A DNA stretch of 64,000 bases from Planctomycetota bacterium (GTDB lineage: Bacteria > Planctomycetota > Phycisphaerae > Phycisphaerales > UBA1924), in contig JAGWZK010000011.1 of assembly GCA_018968885.1 (NCBI GenBank), positions 43,577-107,576 of the forward strand, given 5' to 3'. The position numbers and the translations under genes were made by a program. The notes under the pieces were generated by a model that saw only the letters and a program-made list of their open reading frames with translations, was not told the origin of the DNA and did not search any database. This document shows positions 17,566 to 26,755 of this stretch, piece after piece. Each line of letters opens with the position of its first letter. Position 1 is the stretch's first letter.

Positions 17566-18714
17566 ATGATTGGTATGACTGATGATCCCTTTCAACCAGA
17601 CCACCAGCACCCAGATCAGTATCAGGATGCCCTCATCGGCGGCCCGGCCCACCGCCGCGGAGCTGGCCTGAATCCTGCCAATCGCTTCGAGGACATCCGT
17701 CTGCACGTACTCGGAGAAGAAATCGACCGCGACCTCGTCGAGCGAGAAGACGACGAAGGCAAACTCCGCCGCGTCGAACGCCGCATCTATCAAGACCGCA
17801 CCCAGACCATCATCAATCGTGTCACCTCCACTTCCGATGTGCCTTTCGACTGGACCCTCAACCCATACCGCGGCTGTGAACACGGCTGCATCTACTGCTT
17901 CGCGCGCCCTTACCACGAATACCTCGGCTTCTCTTGCGGCCTCGACTTCGAAACCAAGCTGATCGCTAAACCCGATGCCGCAGCGCTACTTCGCCGCGAA
18001 CTCTCCTCGCGCCGCTGGAAGCCCGAAACCATCGTGATGTCTGCCATCACGGACATCTATCAACCCATCGAACACAAACTCCGGATCGCATGCCAATGCC
18101 TCGAGGTTCTCGCCGAATGCCATCAACCCGTCACCACCATGACCAAGAGCGCCCTCGTCCTCCGCGATATCGATCTATGGTCCAGACTCGCTGAGAAAAA
18201 CGCCGGATCAGTCACCATCACCATTGTCACACTCGATCCCGAACTCGCCCGCGCCATCGAGCCCCGCGCCTCCGCTCCTTCAGCCCGCCTGCGTGCCATT
18301 CAACAACTCACCGCCGCTGGGATTCCTGTCAACGTCAACATCGCACCTGTCATTCCCGGTCTCACCGATTCCGAAATGCCCGCCATCATCGAGGCCGCCG
18401 CGGCGGCCGCCGCTCGCCGCGCTTCCTGGGTGCTTCTGCGGCTGCCCTATCAGCTCAAAGACCTCTTTCTGGATTGGATGCGCCGCACACTCCACCCTGA
18501 TCGTGCCCGCAAAGTAGAATCTCTGATGCGCCAACTCCGTGGGGGCAAGCTTGATGACGCCAATCACAATCGGGGCCGGGGCGACGGCCCCTACGCCCGC
18601 AATCTCAAGCAAACTTTTGATATCTTCACACATAAGTATCACATGAATCTCAACATCCGCCCCCTTACTGGCCAGCACTTCCGCGCCCCCAATGCCGAAC
18701 CGACTCTCTTCTGA
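17566..18714 (+). CDS. Radical SAM protein, PA0069/Rv2578c-like (SplB-related)
   Basis: A radical SAM enzyme of unknown substrate. The 4Fe-4S motif CEHGCIYC (CxxxCxxC) is at about residues 105-112, preceded by TLNPYRGCEHG, which is characteristic of this family. The rest follows the TIM-barrel pattern, including SAITDIYQPIE and VNVNIAPVIPGL. 382 residues, normal length. In-frame ATG 17575 (MTDDPFQP) is an alternative start. A DinB-like gene begins 23 bases after the stop with its own strong ribosome binding site, so the two may be cotranscribed. DNA-repair links are suggested only by resemblance to spore photoproduct lyase. Confidence 0.87.
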   Translation: MIGMTDDPFQPDHQHPDQYQDALIGGPAHRRGAGLNPANRFEDIRLHVLGEEIDRDLVEREDDEGKLRRVERRIYQDRTQTIINRVTSTSDVPFDWTLNPYRGCEHGCIYCFARPYHEYLGFSCGLDFETKLIAKPDAAALLRRELSSRRWKPETIVMSAITDIYQPIEHKLRIACQCLEVLAECHQPVTTMTKSALVLRDIDLWSRLAEKNAGSVTITIVTLDPELARAIEPRASAPSARLRAIQQLTAAGIPVNVNIAPVIPGLTDSEMPAIIEAAAAAAARRASWVLLRLPYQLKDLFLDWMRRTLHPDRARKVESLMRQLRGGKLDDANHNRGRGDGPYARNLKQTFDIFTHKYHMNLNIRPLTGQHFRAPNAEPTLF

Positions 18715-18737
18715 TTTGAATTCGATAGGAGCCCCAC

Positions 18738-19358
18738 ATGCCGACCTCCAAAAGAAAGACTAAGAAGAAGACCACGAAACCCACTTCAACCACCCGCACG
18801 AAACCACGCACACCAAAATCCCCCTCCCCACGCTCTTCTCCCTCTTCTCCCTCCGACCGCTCCCACCTCCACTTCTTCCGCGCGATGGCCTCCGGTCAGG
18901 GGTTCGCCACCTTCGCCATGCTCAAGTCTTGCATCGAACTCTGCCCCGATGAACACTGGGAAGGCCTCATCGGCAAATACCCGTTCTGGCACGTCGCCTA
19001 TCACACCCTCTGCTTCGCAGATCTCTACACCGCGCCATCCAACAAAGCATGGAAGCCCTCAACAACATTCCACCCCGCTGGAAAAGCCGAACTCGCCGAG
19101 GAGTACCCGAGCCGCCGCTTCACCCGCGCCGAACTCCTCGATTACCTCGAATACTGCCGCGCCGCCTTCCGCGCTGCCCTCGATGCCGAAACTCCTCAAT
19201 CTCTCGCCGGCCCCTCCGGATTTTCGTGGGTCAAGATCCCTCGATACGAGCTCTACCCCTACAACACGCGCCACGTGCAACACCACGTCGGCCAACTCAG
19301 CGCGTTCCTCCGACGTCTGGGCCTGGGACCAAAGTGGGTTTTCTCCGCCGATTCGTAA
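18738..19358 (+). CDS. DinB-like four-helix protein with basic N-terminal tail
   Basis: A putative metal-binding four-helix bundle of the DinB/YfiT superfamily, catalytic role unknown. Residues about 1-42 are Lys/Thr/Ser/Pro-rich and surely disordered; the fold runs from about 45 to 200. The usual His triad is probably the two His residues of WHVAYH and one in RHVQHHVGQL near the C-terminus. AGGAG six bases before ATG 18738 fixes the start, so the unusual basic tail is really encoded and could bind nucleic acid. Follows the radical SAM gene closely. Confidence 0.75.
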   Translation: MPTSKRKTKKKTTKPTSTTRTKPRTPKSPSPRSSPSSPSDRSHLHFFRAMASGQGFATFAMLKSCIELCPDEHWEGLIGKYPFWHVAYHTLCFADLYTAPSNKAWKPSTTFHPAGKAELAEEYPSRRFTRAELLDYLEYCRAAFRAALDAETPQSLAGPSGFSWVKIPRYELYPYNTRHVQHHVGQLSAFLRRLGLGPKWVFSADS

Positions 19359-19397
19359 TCTTCCCACGTGCGCTCACCATCCGGTACCCTGCCCCAC

Positions 19398-20735
19398 ATG
19401 TCCACCCCCGCGCGAACCCTGGGCATCTTCGACACCACCTGCATCGTCATCGGTGCCATCGTCGGCGTCGGCATCTTCTTCTCCCCCGGCAAAGTTGCCG
19501 CACTCAGCGGCACGCCATCTCTCGTCCTTCTCACCTGGGCCGCCGGTGGATTTCTCGCCCTCTGCGGCGCACTGTGCTTTGCTGAACTCGGTCGCCGCCG
19601 CTCCGGCCCCGGCGCGCAATATCAGATTCTCCGTGATGCATTTGGCCCCCTGCTCGGTTTTCTCTTTGTCTTCTGTAATGCCACCGCCGTGCAGGCCGGC
19701 TCCATCGGCATCATCGCTTTCATCTGCGCTGACAATCTCTTCGCCATCTTCACGCCACACGAACCCGACTGGCTCTTTCGCCTGTACCTCACCCTCGCTC
19801 TCATCATTACCATCACCGCCACCAATCTCGCTGGTGTCCGCTGGGGTTCGCGCGTTCAGAATCTCACCGTCATCTGCAAGATCGCCGCGCTCCTGGCCAT
19901 CGCCGCCCTCGCTGCTTTCATGGCGCCATCCACCCCACCTCAACCCGGTCCACCGCCAGAACCCCTCGATCCACTTCAAGGTGTTCTCGCCGGGCTCATT
20001 CCCGCCTTCTTTGCTTATGGCGGCTGGCAGCACGCACTCTGGATTTCTGGCGAAGTCAAAGACCCCCGCCGCACGCTTCCCCTCGGCATCCTCTCTGGCA
20101 CCGCCATCGTCGTCGCCATCTACCTCATCGCTAATTGGGCCTACCTCACACTTCTCGGCCACGCCGGTGTCGCCGCCAGCAAAACTCTCGCTGCCGATGC
20201 CGTCGCCACCATCTATCCCGATATCGGCCGCCGCGTCGTCGCCGCCGCCGTCGCCATCTCCGCATTCGGCGTCTTGAACGCCCAACTTCTCTCCGGTCCG
20301 CGCCTCGTCAGCTCCATGGCCGCCGATGGCAATTTCTTCCCCATCTTCGCGCGCACCAATTCCAAGAGCACACCCACCGCCGCGATCCTCTTGCTCTCTC
20401 TCTGCGCCATCGCCCTCGTCCTCAGCGTTGGTTTCAGCGGCATCGACCGCCTCCTCACTGGCGTCGTCTTCATCGACGGCATCTTCTTTGCCCTCACCGC
20501 ACTCGCCTTCTTCTTTATCAAGTCAGCAGATGGTCAAAAGTCACTCCCCTTCGCTGCAGTTGCCGCGATCATCTTCTTCCTCGGCGAACTCGCCATCCTC
20601 ATCGCCGCGCTGATCGGCGGCACAGATCCCAAGGCCTCCTACATCGGGCTGGGCTGGCTCGTCGTCGCCACGGTCATCTACGCGACTTTCTTCAGTAAAC
20701 CCAGCAATCAGCAAAACGTCGTCGGCCACTCCTGA
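19398..20735 (+). CDS. APC-superfamily amino acid permease
   Basis: Imports or exchanges amino acids across the inner membrane. The 445-residue protein is hydrophobic throughout, with about 12 predicted membrane segments. The first segment has the typical APC helix-1 break, IGAIVGVGIFFSPG, and helix 6 region AFFAYGGWQHALWISGEVKD matches the substrate-site pattern of the LAT/AAT branches. ATG 19398 (MSTPARTLG) is chosen; the frame is open upstream to 19368 with a non-family stretch. No regulator or catabolic partner nearby, so the substrate is unknown. Confidence 0.88.
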   Translation: MSTPARTLGIFDTTCIVIGAIVGVGIFFSPGKVAALSGTPSLVLLTWAAGGFLALCGALCFAELGRRRSGPGAQYQILRDAFGPLLGFLFVFCNATAVQAGSIGIIAFICADNLFAIFTPHEPDWLFRLYLTLALIITITATNLAGVRWGSRVQNLTVICKIAALLAIAALAAFMAPSTPPQPGPPPEPLDPLQGVLAGLIPAFFAYGGWQHALWISGEVKDPRRTLPLGILSGTAIVVAIYLIANWAYLTLLGHAGVAASKTLAADAVATIYPDIGRRVVAAAVAISAFGVLNAQLLSGPRLVSSMAADGNFFPIFARTNSKSTPTAAILLLSLCAIALVLSVGFSGIDRLLTGVVFIDGIFFALTALAFFFIKSADGQKSLPFAAVAAIIFFLGELAILIAALIGGTDPKASYIGLGWLVVATVIYATFFSKPSNQQNVVGHS

Positions 20736-20762
20736 TGTTCTGGCTTCTGTATCTGCTTCCCC

Positions 20763-20790
20763 CTAGTGCCAAGTGCCTAGTGGCTAGTGC
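20763..20790. repeat. Heptanucleotide tandem array, 4 units
   Basis: Units CTAGTGC, CAAGTGC, CTAGTGG, CTAGTGC, followed by CTTGCCTTT exactly as after the 3989 array. Lies between the permease stop and the acpS start, 22 bases before the latter. Confidence 0.75.
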
Positions 20791-20812
20791 CTTGCCTTTG
20801 GTATCATCTCCC

Positions 20813-21193
20813 ATGCCCATCATCGGCCACGGCATAGATCTCATCGAAGTCGCTCGCATCGCCCAGATGCAGGAGCGTCATGGCCAGCGTTTTCTCGATC
20901 GCGTTTTCACTCCTGCAGAGCAGGCCTACGCCGCATCCAGCAAGCGCCAGACCGAACACCTCGCCGCACGCTTTGCCGCCAAAGAAGCCGCGCTCAAAGC
21001 CCTTGGCACCGGATGGCGCGATGGCATCGCCTGGACCGATGTCGAGATCATCGCCACCCCCAGCGGCAAGCCCGCACTCACCCTCCACCACGCCGCCGCT
21101 CAAATCGCCAAAGACCTCGGCATCCGCTTCTGGACTATCTCCCTCACGCACACGTCGAGTCACGCCATCGCGTCGGTGATTGGGGAGGGATGA
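20813..21193 (+). CDS. acpS: Holo-[acyl-carrier-protein] synthase
   Basis: Transfers the 4'-phosphopantetheine arm from CoA to the acyl carrier protein. 126 residues, the normal size. GHGIDLIEVARI (about 4-15) holds the Mg-binding Asp and FAAKEAALKALG (about 54-65) the catalytic Glu-Lys motif; SLTHTSSHAIASV closes the fold. ATG 20813 is chosen, since upstream sequence in the same frame is repeat-derived. The heptanucleotide array occupies its short leader, where it could affect expression. Confidence 0.95.
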   Translation: MPIIGHGIDLIEVARIAQMQERHGQRFLDRVFTPAEQAYAASSKRQTEHLAARFAAKEAALKALGTGWRDGIAWTDVEIIATPSGKPALTLHHAAAQIAKDLGIRFWTISLTHTSSHAIASVIGEG

Positions 21194-21202
21194 TCAATTG
21201 GT

Positions 21203-21748
21203 TTGTGCGCAGGTTGCGGCACATTGATCGTCTTTGGCCCAGTCAAAGTGGGTGACCGCCGCTATTGCAGCCGCGCCTGCACGTGGAAAGAGGAGTTTCA
21301 TCGTCTCGCGGAATCGATGTCGCAAGAGGAGATATTCGAGCGGGTTGTGAACATTCATCAAGGGTCTTGCCCAATCTGCAGAGGTCCAGGACCAGTGGAT
21401 GTGCATGTGGCGCACTGGGCAATGTCCTACTTCATCGGTTGTAAATACTGGACGAAGGAATACATCTGTTGCCACTCATGTGCCATTCAACGCCAGATCG
21501 GAAGTCTGCTCGTCACCGGCGGCTTCGGCTTGATGAGCATCCCCGGAATCGTCATTGCACCGTGTCAATTTGTCATGACCACAGTGCGGGCGCTAAATCC
21601 ACCCGATCGGGCTGTGCCATCTGAAAGAATGGAAAAGGCCATCCGGATGGAGATGGCCATGGTGCGTCGATCCGAATGGGCCAAAGCACGATCGAATGCT
21701 CTGCTCGCAGCGCGACAACCCGAAGCGTCTTCCCCCAAAACTCTCTAG
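21203..21748 (+). CDS. Double zinc-ribbon membrane-associated protein, unknown
   Basis: Not recognised beyond its zinc motifs. 181 residues. The first ribbon is CAGC ... CSRAC (about 2-26), the second CPIC ... CHSC (about 56-93). A hydrophobic stretch at about 101-125 (LLVTGGFGLMSIPGIVIAPC) is probably a membrane anchor. The start is TTG 21203; no ATG or GTG fits the frame upstream of the first CxxC, and GGGAGGGA lies about 13 bases before it. GC about 50% in the line I counted, clearly below acpS next door, as with the 1483-2403 gene. Confidence 0.65.
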   Translation: MCAGCGTLIVFGPVKVGDRRYCSRACTWKEEFHRLAESMSQEEIFERVVNIHQGSCPICRGPGPVDVHVAHWAMSYFIGCKYWTKEYICCHSCAIQRQIGSLLVTGGFGLMSIPGIVIAPCQFVMTTVRALNPPDRAVPSERMEKAIRMEMAMVRRSEWAKARSNALLAARQPEASSPKTL

Positions 21749-21793
21749 AGAGAAGTCATAACCCCCATGGAAGTTGCCTTCCCGTGCGACGCA

Positions 21794-22894
21794 TCACTTC
21801 TTTCTTCCCGCCGCTTCTTTCGCCGCCGCTTCTCGCTCCAGCTTCTCCCTTGCCGCGCGTTGCGGCACGACTTCCTCGCGATACCAATCCCACCACTTCT
21901 TCATGTTGAAACCGAGTTCCGGCACGGGCTGGCCGGTGTAATCACCGCCCAGCCGCTTCAGCACGATCTGCACATCTCCTCGATACACCGTCGTCACCAC
22001 CGCATCCTGAATCCGCAGCAGCGCGCCCTCAGTCACCACGCCCGGCACAGGATCAAACGCCACGGCGTTATCCGACACGATTGGGTTCAGGTCGGCCACA
22101 TACGCGTACTGTTTGCCGATGGCGATCCACGCCAGGTCGCCCTGACGATCCGGCGTCGCCGCGCTCTGCCCAACTTGGGCCGGAATCAGGAACGGAATCG
22201 CGTCGAAGATGCTGAGCGCCCCCGCCAAGTTCGCGGCGTTGATCACCTCGGCATCGTTGCCGCTACGCAGGCCACCGATCAGCACCTGCATCACACGCGC
22301 GGGCACTTTGGCCTGCACGCTCAGGCGCTTGCCCAGTTTCTGCGTCGCCATCTCGCGCAGACCATCACGCTTGCCGAAGATGGCGCACCACGCGATCGCG
22401 GCATCACCGCGATCAGAAGCGTTCGCCGCGAACATGTCCAGCAGCGCATCCTCTACGTCGTCGCCCTGCCCCTCGAATGTATTGATCAGCGTGGCGTATT
22501 GATCGGGTTGATTGAAGTCCGCGAGCTTCTCGATGCCTTCACGCCGCACTTTGGCAACCTGGGCACGAAAGTACTTGTAGCGAATCTGCAGCAGTTTCTT
22601 CTCCAATTCGCGGCGTTCGCGATTGAATTTGGCGATGGCCTTACCTTCCGCAGAATCGGGATCGATCGCCATGCGCGACAAGGGATCACTGGCAGACGTG
22701 TCCTTGATCTCGACCATGGGCTTAGACGGCTTCGCCGAGGAAGCGGGCTGCTCTGTCTTTTTCTCGGCTGGCTTGTCAGCAGTCGCTGGATCATCTGCCC
22801 TCGCGCACAGTGGCGAAACGATCATGCACGCTCCGAGCGCCAACGCAAGCGTGCGAGCTGAGACGGCACGACTCAGAAAACGGATGGTGGGCAT
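21794..22894 (-). CDS. Exported protein of unknown function, possibly HEAT-like
   Basis: Not recognised. 366 residues: signal peptide (about 1-34, ending LCARA), a Pro/Lys/Ser-rich linker (about 35-65), then a mostly helical body. Helices around REGIEKLADF, VEDALLDMFAAN and MATQKLGKRL have the rhythm of HEAT-like or armadillo repeats. The C-terminal part contains ELGFNMKKWWDWYREEVVPQ and a charged Ala/Glu/Lys tail. The ATG 22894 start gives a proper signal; seven upstream residues in frame are not needed. Stands alone. Confidence 0.7.
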   Translation of the reverse strand: MPTIRFLSRAVSARTLALALGACMIVSPLCARADDPATADKPAEKKTEQPASSAKPSKPMVEIKDTSASDPLSRMAIDPDSAEGKAIAKFNRERRELEKKLLQIRYKYFRAQVAKVRREGIEKLADFNQPDQYATLINTFEGQGDDVEDALLDMFAANASDRGDAAIAWCAIFGKRDGLREMATQKLGKRLSVQAKVPARVMQVLIGGLRSGNDAEVINAANLAGALSIFDAIPFLIPAQVGQSAATPDRQGDLAWIAIGKQYAYVADLNPIVSDNAVAFDPVPGVVTEGALLRIQDAVVTTVYRGDVQIVLKRLGGDYTGQPVPELGFNMKKWWDWYREEVVPQRAAREKLEREAAAKEAAGRKK

Positions 22895-23121
22895 ATGGCC
22901 TCGATTCCTTTGCAAAGTGCTGTGTGCCGCGGCTTCATGGCCCAGATCGCTGTATTGGTGCGCGGCGATCTGCTTATCGGAGGCTATTTTGCGTCACTGG
23001 TGTGCGACGGCGCCCCCTGCCCGGCCCAGGTTGTACGCTTTAGCCCGGGGAAAGTTGCAGAACTCTAGCCACATTACGAGCAAAGGCCGTACAAGCTGAG
23101 CCTCTCCCTCGCGCAGCGAAA

Positions 23122-24042
23122 TCACTCCCCCGTCGCCTCGGTCACGTACGTCTCGACACCCAGCCGCCCCTTCACCGCATCCGCCGCCTGCTTAGAGGGG
23201 TAATTGCCAATGCGTACGGCGTACACCACCTTGCCGGTCTTGTCGCGCGTCATCACCGCACGAGGCGCGGGCAATCCCGCCTTGCTCGCGACAGAGGCCA
23301 ACTGCTTGCTGCGATCCACCGCGCGAGAGAGTGTGCTGAATGCTCCGGCCTGCAGAGTCCAACCACCACTTCCCGTCGTGGTCTTCTTTCCGGCACCGGT
23401 TCCACTTCCCGTCACTGTCGTCACCGCACCGCTGGTGCCGCTGGGCACCTGTCCACCGGCCAGGCGCGCGCCGATCGTGGTGCGCAGGTTGCTGTCATAC
23501 TTCACCAGCAATCGGGCTTTCTCCCACACCTCGGTCGCACTGTCTTTCTGACCAAGCCGCGAGTAACTGTCACCGGCAAAGAGGTACGCCCGCGCGGCAT
23601 CGTCCGAACCGAGTTTCGCGGCACCTCGGGAGAGGAGTTCCGCGGCACTGGCCTCGCAGCCATACTGCTGATCGATCAGGCCCAGCGTCGCCATCGCGTG
23701 ACCGGACACCTGGCGGCTTGGGCTGTCCTTGACCTGAATCAGCCAGCGCTGGGCATCTTCATAACGCTTGAGCGCGTGAGCCGACTCGCCAGCGATCAGC
23801 GCGGCTTGTTCAAACTCTCCGGCGGTGGTGTTGCTGATGGCGACCTTGGATGCTTCCTTGTACGCCTCGGCGTATTCGCCCCGGTTGTACAAACTGAGGT
23901 ACGTGCTGCGGCTGGAGTCCGCGGTGCTGGTCTTCTGCGAGGCGCAGCCACTGAGCACTGCACCACACATACTCACACCGAGTGCGAGCGTGACTGCAAG
24001 GGTCGTGTTCCAAAGTCGCATTCCGGTGCCACGCACTGCCAT
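23122..24042 (-). CDS. SPOR-domain lipoprotein with TPR-like repeats
   Basis: Probably a peptidoglycan-binding outer-membrane lipoprotein. 306 residues. The signal ends in lipobox LSGC (about 29-32). Residues about 45-185 form TPR-like helical pairs (YLSLYNRGEYAEAYKEASKV, YLFAGDSYSRLGQKDSATEV). A Gly/Thr/Ser linker leads to a C-terminal SPOR domain (about 228-300, GWTLQAGAFSTLSRAVDRS ... YAVRIGNYPSKQAADAVKG). SPOR domains bind denuded glycan strands at division sites. ATG 24042 follows GAGGGAG at a suitable distance. Confidence 0.85.
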   Translation of the reverse strand: MAVRGTGMRLWNTTLAVTLALGVSMCGAVLSGCASQKTSTADSSRSTYLSLYNRGEYAEAYKEASKVAISNTTAGEFEQAALIAGESAHALKRYEDAQRWLIQVKDSPSRQVSGHAMATLGLIDQQYGCEASAAELLSRGAAKLGSDDAARAYLFAGDSYSRLGQKDSATEVWEKARLLVKYDSNLRTTIGARLAGGQVPSGTSGAVTTVTGSGTGAGKKTTTGSGGWTLQAGAFSTLSRAVDRSKQLASVASKAGLPAPRAVMTRDKTGKVVYAVRIGNYPSKQAADAVKGRLGVETYVTEATGE

Positions 24043-24163
24043 CGCTCGCTCCCTCAATGATGAACCGGGCATATTCCATTATGCCGCTCGCCAAGCCCGC
24101 CTGTCGTTTGTCTGTGCCGCCGGGCCCGCAACCAGGTCCCGTGCCGGTAGCATATCGGCCGAT

Positions 24164-24188
24164 CCGCCGCCGGTCGCGGCGGTTTTTT
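24164..24188 (+). terminator. Terminator-like hairpin in the leader of the acyl-CoA synthetase
   Basis: Arms 24164-24170 (CCGCCGC) and 24176-24182 (GCGGCGG) around CGGTC, followed by six T. It points along the plus strand yet sits 20 bases before the GTG of the downstream gene, and no plus-strand gene lies just upstream. It could be an attenuator; see findings. Confidence 0.55.
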
Positions 24189-24208
24189 GCGGGAGATTTC
24201 CTCTGAGC

Positions 24209-25678
24209 GTGCTGACCCCCATCCTGAAGCGATTGATCACCCACCCCACTGCCACCGCCGTGGTGGATGACCGGCGGTCATACCGATCTATCGAGCTGGT
24301 GGTGGCGGCGTTCAACCTGGCGACGGAGATAGAACGCACCTGCCGCACCCAGACGGTGGCCGTCATGACGCCGACCAGTGCCGGGTTCCCGATCGCGGCA
24401 CTGGCTGGCTGGCTGATCGGCAAGACCGTCGTGCCCCTCAACTACCTTTTGAAGAAAGAGGAGTTGCAGTACGTGTTGGACGACTGCGGTGCCGACACGC
24501 TGATCACCGTCGGGCCGATGCTGGAGCATCTGGGCTACACGCCCAAAGTTCAGAACGTGATGAAGCTGGATGAATTGGACCTTGGGGGTGTGCCCGAGCC
24601 GCGCTGGCCACACCGTGCAACGCCGGATGAACTGGCCATCCTCCTGTACACCAGCGGCACCAGTGGCAAGCCCAAGGGCGTGATGCTGTCGCATGGAAAC
24701 CTTGCCGCGAATTTGAGCTCGATCCGGCGGCACGTGGATTTCACCTCGGCTGACGTGATGCTGGGTGTGCTGCCCCAGTTCCACTCTTTCGGAATGACGG
24801 TGCTGACGCTGTTGCCGTTGGCCTTTGGCATCAAGGTGGTGTACACGGCGAGGTTTGTGCCGGGGAAATTGGTGCGGCTGATGCGCGAGCACAAGCCGAC
24901 GATCTTCATAGCCATTCCATCGATGTACAACGCGCTCTTGGCTGTGAAGGATGCGAGCAAAGAGGATCTGGCGTCGCTGAGATTCACGGTCTCGGGTGGG
25001 GAGCCATTGCCAGATGCGGTGGCCGAGCGTTTGCAGGAACGCTTTGGCAAGCAGCTCAATGAAGGGTTTGGACTGACGGAGACTGCGCCGGTGTCGCACT
25101 GGTGCCGCCCGTTTGAGCACCGGGCTCACTCTGTTGGCATGCCGATTCCGGATGTGGAGCAGCGTATTTATGATATCACTTCATCGCCTGAGGCGCCGGT
25201 GTTTCTGCCGCCGGGGCAAGAGGGAGAGATTCAGCTGCGCGGCCCCAACATCATGAAGGGGTATTACAAGTTGCCCAATGAGACGGCCGCGGCGTTCACT
25301 GCCGATGGGTGGTTTCGCACGGGCGATATCGGCAAGATTGATGCGGATGGATTCCTGTACATCACGGGCCGCCTGAAAGAGATGCTGATTGTGGGTGGCG
25401 AGAATGTTTTTCCGCGTGAGATCGAAGAGGCGTTGAACAAGCACGCAACGGTGAATGCCTCCGGCGTGATCGGCGAGAAAGACCCGATGCGGGGCGAATT
25501 GCCGGTGGCGTTTGTCGAGATGCGCGAGGGTGAGACATTTGATGAAAAGGCACTGTTGCAGCACTGCCGTGGTTTGTTGGCGGGGTATAAGGTGCCGAGT
25601 CGGATCATCAAGGTGGAAACGCTGCCACGCAACCCGACGGGGAAGATCATGCGGCGGCAACTGAAGGACTTGCTGTAA
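24209..25678 (+). CDS. AMP-forming acyl-CoA synthetase
   Basis: Activates a carboxylic acid to acyl-AMP and then acyl-CoA. 489 residues, complete for the ANL family. The ATP-binding loop is LLYTSGTSGKPKGVMLSHGN (about 148-167); later motifs are NEGFGLTETAPVS, GWFRTGDIG and GRLKEMLIVGGENVFPREIE. The catalytic lysine is in NPTGKIMRR at the end. No carrier or ligase domain is fused. GTG 24209 is the first plausible start; the frame stays open much further upstream but without family sequence. A fatty acid substrate is likely but not shown. Confidence 0.87.
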   Translation: MLTPILKRLITHPTATAVVDDRRSYRSIELVVAAFNLATEIERTCRTQTVAVMTPTSAGFPIAALAGWLIGKTVVPLNYLLKKEELQYVLDDCGADTLITVGPMLEHLGYTPKVQNVMKLDELDLGGVPEPRWPHRATPDELAILLYTSGTSGKPKGVMLSHGNLAANLSSIRRHVDFTSADVMLGVLPQFHSFGMTVLTLLPLAFGIKVVYTARFVPGKLVRLMREHKPTIFIAIPSMYNALLAVKDASKEDLASLRFTVSGGEPLPDAVAERLQERFGKQLNEGFGLTETAPVSHWCRPFEHRAHSVGMPIPDVEQRIYDITSSPEAPVFLPPGQEGEIQLRGPNIMKGYYKLPNETAAAFTADGWFRTGDIGKIDADGFLYITGRLKEMLIVGGENVFPREIEEALNKHATVNASGVIGEKDPMRGELPVAFVEMREGETFDEKALLQHCRGLLAGYKVPSRIIKVETLPRNPTGKIMRRQLKDLL

Positions 25679-25711
25679 CTCCTGCGAGAAACGGGCTGAT
25701 ACGATCATCAC

Positions 25712-26755
25712 ATGACTACGAGTGTGATTGATCTGCGTTCTGATACGGTGACCCGCCCCACTGTCGCGATGCGCGCTGCGATGGCGAATGCTGAAGTAGG
25801 CGATGATGTGCTGGGTGATGACCCGACGGTGATCGCGCTGCAAGAGCGGATCGCGCACATCATGGGTAAGGAAGCGGCATGCTTTTTGCCAAGCGGCACG
25901 ATGGCCAATCAGACGGCGATTCGCGCTCATACTGAGCCGGGTGATGAGATTATCGCGCACGAGGGATCGCACATCATTCACTATGAGACGGGGTCGCCTG
26001 CCGCGCTGTCGGGGGTGATGATCCGACCGACTTTTGGACCACTGGGACTCTTTGATGCGGATCAGGTCGAATCGCTGGTGCGGCCACGATCGAGCCATTT
26101 TGCCAATTCGCGATTGCTCATCATCGAGAACACACATAACCGGGGCGGCGGCAGCGTGTGGCCGCTGGAGCAGATTCAGCGTGTGGTCGCGGCAGCGCGG
26201 AAGCATGACCTGCGTTGCCACCTGGATGGCGCTCGCATCTGGAACGCCTCGGCCAAAACTGGAATCAGTGTGGCGGAGTATGCGAAACCATTCGACACGA
26301 TCTCGTGCTGTTTCAGTAAGGGGCTGGGTGCGCCGGTGGGTTCGGCGGTGTGCGGCAGCAAGGCGATCATCAATCGCGTGCATCGCTTCCGCAAGATGTT
26401 TGGCGGCACGATGCGGCAGTCGGGCATTATCGCCGCGGCGGCACTGCATGCGCTCGAGAATCATCGGGCGCGACTGGTGGAGGATCACGTGAACGCGCGG
26501 GTGCTGGGCGAAGAGCTGGCGAACATCAAAGGGCTGGTGCTGAACCTGGCTGAAGTGCAGACCAACATGGTCTTCTTTGACCTGGATGGCACGGTCAAGA
26601 TGAATGCGGAGCAGATGTGCGATGCGTTGCGGAAGCAGGGTGTGCTGATGATTCCCACCGGGCCGCGGCGGATTCGCGCGGTGTGCCACCTGGATGTGAA
26701 CACGGCTCAGGTGAAGGAAGCCGCCAGGCACGTCGCGGCGTGCGTGCGGGGATGA
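25712..26755 (+). CDS. ltaE: Low-specificity L-threonine aldolase
   Basis: PLP enzyme that splits threonine and allo-threonine to glycine and acetaldehyde. 347 residues. The family opening [12 protein letters not shown], the substrate-site segment [11 protein letters not shown], the cofactor aspartate in [12 protein letters not shown] and the PLP-lysine in [11 protein letters not shown] are all present. The stop overlaps the next start (ATGA), so apbE is translated with it. Confidence 0.93.
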   Translation: MTTSVIDLRSDTVTRPTVAMRAAMANAEVGDDVLGDDPTVIALQERIAHIMGKEAACFLPSGTMANQTAIRAHTEPGDEIIAHEGSHIIHYETGSPAALSGVMIRPTFGPLGLFDADQVESLVRPRSSHFANSRLLIIENTHNRGGGSVWPLEQIQRVVAAARKHDLRCHLDGARIWNASAKTGISVAEYAKPFDTISCCFSKGLGAPVGSAVCGSKAIINRVHRFRKMFGGTMRQSGIIAAAALHALENHRARLVEDHVNARVLGEELANIKGLVLNLAEVQTNMVFFDLDGTVKMNAEQMCDALRKQGVLMIPTGPRRIRAVCHLDVNTAQVKEAARHVAACVRG

